From NCBI GenBank assembly GCA_948762645.1, contig CAQBRY010000023.1, positions 5,301 to 20,054 on the forward strand: DNA of 14,754 nucleotides, read 5' to 3'. Positions 13,943-14,754 of the stretch are shown in pieces; the first letter of the stretch is position 1, and every line of letters starts with the position of its first letter. The notes under the pieces were generated by a model, which saw only the letters and a program-made list of their open reading frames with translations, searched no databases and had not been told where the DNA came from. The position numbers were made by a program, and so were the translations under genes. This stretch comes from an uncultured Eubacteriales bacterium (GTDB taxonomy: Bacteria > Bacillota > Clostridia > Oscillospirales > Acutalibacteraceae).

Positions 13943-14078
13943 TCATGAGGTAGCTAAATTTCCAGCTGCTATGGTGCTTGCATTAAAATAATTTTTTAAT
14001 ATAGAAAATAAAAAAGCACTAAAAAGGTAAAAAACAATGATAATATTTTTAAGCTTGATTTAATTAACATTTTTTCAT
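13943..14078 (-). pseudogene. Short broken membrane/secreted leader upstream of the Spo0A-like frame
   Basis: TTAGGAG is followed after seven bases by ATG-AAA-AAA, then a TAA two codons later. In the next frame the codons read LIKSSLKILSLFFTFLVLFYF, a strong hydrophobic helix, and after another slip SILKNYFNASTIAAGNLATS ending in TGA at 13943. The pattern of start, lysines, hydrophobic helix and polar tail is that of a small exported or membrane peptide with two frameshifts. The last segment shares its frame with the Spo0A-like gene. Nothing else is seen between 14079 and 14160. Confidence 0.35.
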
Positions 14079-14270
14079 AAAAATACTCCTAATTATATAT
14101 TGTATCAACCAATTCGTTCGTAATTATATCAAAATTTTATATTAAAATAAATAAGTTTATGACGTTTATTTAATATATAAAAAGGGAGAGTAAAATCTCT
14201 GTGGTAGGCTAAGAAAGCGACGGGCATGGGGCATACGTGAAAAAATCCGATTTAAGCAGGATATTGCGTT

Positions 14271-14420
14271 GGAGCAAACTTCATATCTATCGTTTCCACA
14301 ATTTTGCGAAAACTCAATCATTACGTTGCTCCGCCTTTTCCCAAAAAGTTATACAACTTTTCGGGAACCCTGTTACTTAATTCTCAAAAAGCTGCGTGAC
14401 TTTTTGAGAATTTTTATTTT
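14271..14420 (+). promoter_or_regulatory. Three stacked hairpins ending in a terminator: attenuator-like leader
   Basis: Hairpin 1 is GGAGCAA (14271-14277) with TTGCTCC (14326-14332). Hairpin 2 is CCCAAAAAGTT (14340-14350) with AACTTTTCGGG (14355-14365), loop ATAC, one mismatch. Hairpin 3 is a perfect 12-base stem, ATTCTCAAAAAG (14380-14391) with CTTTTTGAGAAT (14400-14411), loop CTGCGTGA, followed by a T-rich run to 14420: a textbook Rho-independent terminator. The next gene's ribosome-binding site begins only about five bases later. CAAAAAGT of hairpin 2 (14342-14349) can instead pair with ACTTTTTG of hairpin 3 (14399-14406), so mutually exclusive folds exist. Confidence 0.6.
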
Positions 14421-14439
14421 ACAAAAGGAGCGTGAGAAA

Positions 14440-14754
14440 ATGTTAAAAGGTGAACATACAGAGGCGACGAAGAGTCAGAGCCGGAGATAAGCCGGATTCT
14501 TTAGCTGATAAAATAGCATCGGGAAGGTCGGAACGAGTTTTTGAACCGATCGACCTAGACGATAAGCCTTTATTCGAACCCGATAGTTCTGACTTTTTAG
14601 AGCCGGAAGACTTGGAAGGAAGTCAGATTCCAAAGCCAAGTGAATATTTGAGTTCCGAGCAAAAAGACGGAAAACCGCTCTAAGCAGATAAAATCTTCAA
14701 AGAAACGTGGCTGTGGCTTAAAAAGCGAAAGTGCGACCGGTTTGTAAATCCAAG
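14440..14754 (+). pseudogene. Disrupted gene for an acidic, low-complexity protein, runs off the window
   Basis: AAAAGGAG precedes ATG 14440 by eight bases, a strong start. The first frame reads MLKGEHTEATKSQSRR and stops at TAA (14488). The next frame, open from before 14450, continues naturally as AGDKPDSLADKIASGRSERV, then an acidic, Pro- and Ser-rich stretch (FEPDSSDFLEPEDLEG), to a TAA at 14681. The same frame goes on as ADKIFKETWLWLKKRKCDRF up to the window edge. One frameshift and one in-frame stop therefore separate three pieces of what was probably one gene. Base composition is clearly GC-richer than in the neighbouring AT-rich genes, consistent with a recently acquired element. I do not recognise the protein; conjugative or phage cargo is a guess. 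Confidence 0.4.

Noticed and set aside
14269..14490. Plus-strand frame of 73 codons across the hairpins
   Set aside because: Runs straight through three hairpins and a terminator and has no ribosome-binding site; only its last 17 codons coincide with the real start at 14440.

Overview
The window looks like a chromosomal segment of a low-GC Bacillota (Clostridia-like) bacterium. It is strongly AT-rich, Shine-Dalgarno sites are strong and purine-rich, TTG starts are frequent (mecA-like, rnhA, znuA, znuB), TGA is used as a stop, and families typical of this group are present: a MecA adaptor, a class Ic aspartate aminotransferase, ABC zinc uptake and a Spo0A-like DNA-binding domain. No rRNA, tRNA or CRISPR array was seen. 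The species cannot be named from the sequence.

Left part (1-3960, mostly minus strand). After a truncated coding fragment and a short remnant of an IS1-type transposase come a MecA-like ClpC adaptor gene, a 183-residue protein with a prealbumin-like domain, and a tandem pair of membrane-anchored coiled-coil genes, of which the downstream copy is decayed. rnhA (RNase HI) follows. Centre (4168-9106, plus strand): a class Ic aspartate aminotransferase, then a compact operon for zinc (or manganese) uptake: a His-rich lipoprotein (ZnuA), an ATPase (ZnuC), a permease (ZnuB) and, directly behind them, a lipoprotein with a nucleoside-phosphorylase fold. The operon has a good sigma-A promoter whose -10 box lies inside a perfect 7-1-7 inverted repeat of the Fur/Zur/PerR type, so metal-responsive repression is the natural reading.

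Right part (9107-14754) is a graveyard with one probable live gene. In order it holds a broken secreted-protein gene, about 0.5 kb of AT-rich sequence without a convincing gene, another broken reading frame, a minus-strand DNA methyltransferase pseudogene with a damaged DPPY motif, the C-terminal half of a large serine recombinase with stops and a frameshift, a second and larger IS1-type remnant, a secreted protein of unknown function (12531-13124) behind a near-perfect sigma-A promoter, a terminator, a decayed XRE regulator, a bidirectional terminator, a minus-strand orphan protein resembling the Spo0A DNA-binding domain, and finally a more GC-rich segment. That last segment carries stacked hairpins, a strong terminator and a disrupted acidic-protein gene running off the window edge. 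The two IS1 remnants lie in the same orientation about 12 kb apart.

The points most worth following up are the phosphorylase-like lipoprotein in the metal-uptake operon, the Fur-type operator, the orphan Spo0A-like domain, three strong ribosome-binding sites followed by ATA/ATT instead of ATG, and the attenuator-like leader at the right edge. I see decay and mobile DNA rather than a clear new defence or biosynthetic system.
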